Part shown: in pieces, positions 62,177 through 64,000 of the stretch
Numbering within the stretch: position 1 is the stretch's first letter
How the letters are laid out: each line of letters begins with the position of its first letter
Assembly (NCBI RefSeq): GCF_018596335.1
Contig: NZ_JAHEPS010000008.1
Span: 1 to 64,000 of the forward strand
Length of the DNA stretch: 64,000 nt
Source of the DNA: Shewanella jiangmenensis
GTDB taxonomy: Bacteria > Pseudomonadota > Gammaproteobacteria > Enterobacterales > Shewanellaceae
Direction of reading: 5' to 3'
Notes under the pieces: generated by a model
What the model was told of the DNA's origin: nothing
The model's input: only the letters and a program-made list of their open reading frames with translations
The model's database searches: none
Made by a program: the position numbers and the translations under genes

Positions 62177-63376
62177 TCAGTAGAAGGGTTTGGGGTCGAC
62201 ATCGAGGCTTGAGGGCGATACGCCGCGCTCGATGTTCAAATCAGATTTAAGCAAATCGACAAAGGTCACTTCGGTGTAGTGCCTGTGCTTGAGGGAGTAA
62301 AAACACTTAACCACGGGATGCAGCGCGTCACGCTCTTTTGACTCCCACACTATGCCGACCCTGCCGTCGGACAGCTCCACCAGCGAGCCTACCGGGTAAA
62401 CACCAATGCAGCGGATAAATTCGTACACCAGCTCAGTGTCGAGGTGGAATGGGGTGAGACTTAGCAGGATCTTAAAGGCCGCCGCCGGGCTCATCGCCTC
62501 TTTGTAACAGCGGGTGGCGGTCAGTGCATCGAAGATATCGACTATGCAGGACATACGGCCATGGAGCGGAATTTCATCGCCCTTCAGGCCACGCGGATAA
62601 CCCCGGCCATCGAGCTTTTCGTGGTGCATCAGGCACACATCTTTGGAGACCTGCGACAGGCCTTTTGCATCTTTCATCACATCAATGGCATACACCTGAT
62701 GCAACTTCATATGTTCAAATTCTTCCGGCGTCAGCTTGCCGGGTTTGTGCAGGATTTTATTATCGACTTTGATTTTACCTATGTCGTGCAAAATGCCGCC
62801 CACCGCCATCTGCTTGAGCAACTCTTTGTCGAGCTTGAGGTATTTTCCAAAGGTCACCAGCAAAAACGCCACGTTGACCGAGTGTTCCAGCAGGTACGCG
62901 TCCTTATCACGCAGCGCCGATACGCACTTGAGCGCGTCGGCATCGAGCATGATGGACTCAATCATATTGTCGGCAAGTGCTTCAAAAGGCGCGACTTCGA
63001 TGGCTTTGCCTTCGAATGTTTCAGACAACACCTTGCGGATAAGCCCCTTGGCTTCACCGAGGATTTTTTTCGCCTGAACCTGGCGAATATCGCGGCTGGG
63101 CATGGCCTTGGCTGGCTTTGCGGCTTCTTCCGCCACCACGGTTTCTTCTTCCACTGTCGCTTTCAGGCCACAGTCGTCGGACGAGCGCTCAACATCGACC
63201 CAAACAAAGCGAATGCCGCTTGTACCCAGCTTGGCGATGGTGGCTTGGCTTTTGATTTGCCCGGCGTTGGCAATGGCCACCTTGCCATTGCTGTCGATGG
63301 CAGTGACGAACATGCCCTGCGTCAGTTTATCCACCGGCAGTTTCAAAAGATTGGAATCCTGAGCCTTATCGGCCAT
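62177..63376 (-). CDS. HD-GYP domain c-di-GMP phosphodiesterase
   Basis: A 399-aa protein. Residues 1-110 look like a DUF3391-type domain (LPVDKLTQGMFVTAID) and the HD-GYP domain spans about 145-330. H197 and D198 form the HD pair (LHDIGKIK), followed by HHEKLDGRGYP, so the key residues are kept. It would break down c-di-GMP to GMP. A GGGGG site lies nine bases before the ATG and TATAAG-like sequence at about 63405-63415 could be its -10 box. Confidence 0.94.
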   Translation of the reverse strand: MADKAQDSNLLKLPVDKLTQGMFVTAIDSNGKVAIANAGQIKSQATIAKLGTSGIRFVWVDVERSSDDCGLKATVEEETVVAEEAAKPAKAMPSRDIRQVQAKKILGEAKGLIRKVLSETFEGKAIEVAPFEALADNMIESIMLDADALKCVSALRDKDAYLLEHSVNVAFLLVTFGKYLKLDKELLKQMAVGGILHDIGKIKVDNKILHKPGKLTPEEFEHMKLHQVYAIDVMKDAKGLSQVSKDVCLMHHEKLDGRGYPRGLKGDEIPLHGRMSCIVDIFDALTATRCYKEAMSPAAAFKILLSLTPFHLDTELVYEFIRCIGVYPVGSLVELSDGRVGIVWESKERDALHPVVKCFYSLKHRHYTEVTFVDLLKSDLNIERGVSPSSLDVDPKPFY

Positions 63377-64000
63377 GGCGCGAAGCCCCCTGTTTACGAC
63401 ATTGCATGCTTATAATAATCCTAAATCATCGCCTGATGACCTGCCTGAATCTTTGTTTTATACGACAAAAGACCTAGTAAAGAATTCAGGAATTCGGATT
63501 TTATGCTGCTATTGAATTGTGCGCTATAGCTGACAGAGATCTAAACGGGCTGGCGCTCCAAGACTCGGTGCCGATCACAAAACAAATGCCTTTGTATCAA
63601 TTAGTTACAACCCAAAGCTGGAGCGCATTTTTTGTACAATTAAAACTTAACAATTCAGCAATTTTCGCAGGAGCAACCCAATATCGATGGAGCATAATCC
63701 TAACCAAAGCCATCAGAAGTAGTGAAATACGCTGCAAAGTTAATAACTACTGCCTGAGTTTTATCTCGCCCTAACGGCCTGTTTGATGCTCTCACCCACT
63801 CACCGCGAAGTGAAAGTGGATAAAGCCAACACCATGCAGATTTGCTATACACCGCACAAAATCAGCATTTGCTGATGTAGGGTTTTGGCACAATTCACAC
63901 CTTTAATGCGCGGCAATTGACACCGGTCGGCATGCTCTTTAAGTTGGGCAACAACAGCAATAAAAGCAGTGTGTTGCCAATCTGTCGGAGAGCCAATTTG
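63377..64000. other. poorly resolved end of the window
   Basis: These 624 bases hold the HD-GYP promoter on the left and the tail of a possible gene on the right. The middle (63480-63844) is AT-rich with one 85-codon frame from a TTG (63517-63774) that has no good ribosome site or family likeness. No hairpin or repeat stands out. Confidence 0.5.
63845..64000 (-). CDS. possible C-terminal fragment of a gene running in from the right
   Basis: An open frame on the minus strand enters from the end of the window and stops at a TAG (63845-63847), giving the last 51 codons of a putative protein. The composition is mixed and soluble, ending HQQMLILCGV. No family was recognised. Only the next sequence could show whether it is a gene. 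Confidence 0.35.
   Translation of the reverse strand, partial: QIGSPTDWQHTAFIAVVAQLKEHADRCQLPRIKGVNCAKTLHQQMLILCGV

Noticed and set aside
63517-63774. 85-codon plus-strand frame from a TTG
   Set aside because: No ribosome site, no motif and AT-rich codon use unlike its neighbours.
63768-63785. Possible integron attC-like core (CCCTAACGGCC)
   Set aside because: It does not fit the RYYYAAC / GTTRRRY core pair, no second core lies at a suitable distance and no integrase is present.

Overview
The window is chromosomal DNA of a Shewanella-type marine gammaproteobacterium. This rests on protein similarity and on gene order. The block 16S rRNA / murI / trmA / fabR and the block nudE - yrfG - hslR - hslO - pckA both match the order known from Escherichia coli and relatives. 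A complete type II secretion operon sits inside the second block. I see no phage, insertion sequence, tRNA or CRISPR array. The genes are dense and mostly housekeeping, with a more accessory middle part (about 33.6-51 kb).

Layout. 1-330: 5' end of a 16S rRNA gene on the minus strand with its leader (boxA) and a clear P1-type promoter. 0.6-7.4 kb: a membrane-anchored RRM protein, murI, trmA, fabR with a divergent acyl desaturase (a FabR-like operator lies between them), and the selD-selU selenouridine pair. 7.4-13.6 kb: a lipoprotein of unknown function, a TetR/HPP-protein pair with twin operators, an LplT-PlsC fusion with its own TetR regulator, and a GNAT enzyme. 13.5-15.7 kb: cysQ, nudE, yrfG. 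15.8-27.3 kb: gspC to gspN, transcribed leftwards as one operon. 27.6-31.4 kb: hslR, hslO, pckA and a lone ExbD/TolR-like gene. 31.5-36 kb: a NatAB-like ABC transporter and an M14 carboxypeptidase. 35.9-38.2 kb: a secreted kexin-like subtilase followed at once by a small secreted protein, resembling the Aeromonas ASP protease and its ORF2 chaperone. 38.6-43.7 kb: a small membrane protein, a double cupin and a very large GH31 glycosidase. 44.1-51 kb: a TPR-PAS histidine kinase, a small operon (GIY-YIG, methyltransferase, membrane protein) and an S9 oligopeptidase lipoprotein. 51.3-64 kb: a NIT-HAMP-PAS-GGDEF-EAL protein, ferritin, an RND pump with adaptor, moeA-moeB and an HD-GYP phosphodiesterase.

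How the genes work together. The type II machine is the likely exit route for the secreted hydrolases encoded nearby (subtilase, M14 peptidase, GH31 enzyme), although nothing in the sequence proves which use it. Two c-di-GMP enzymes and a hybrid sensor kinase provide signalling. FabR plus desaturase would adjust membrane unsaturation.

The most unusual signal not explained by genes is a recurring one. Many intergenic spacers hold short degenerate tandem repeats, several with a 13-bp period (13001-13065, 31375-31430, 51071-51148), others with 10, 14 or 17 bp. Some abut a terminator or duplicate one of its arms (31375-31466, 54601-54651). This looks like a lineage-specific mode of spacer growth by slippage, and with the ASP/ORF2-like pair and the membrane-tethered RRM protein it is the best lead in the window.
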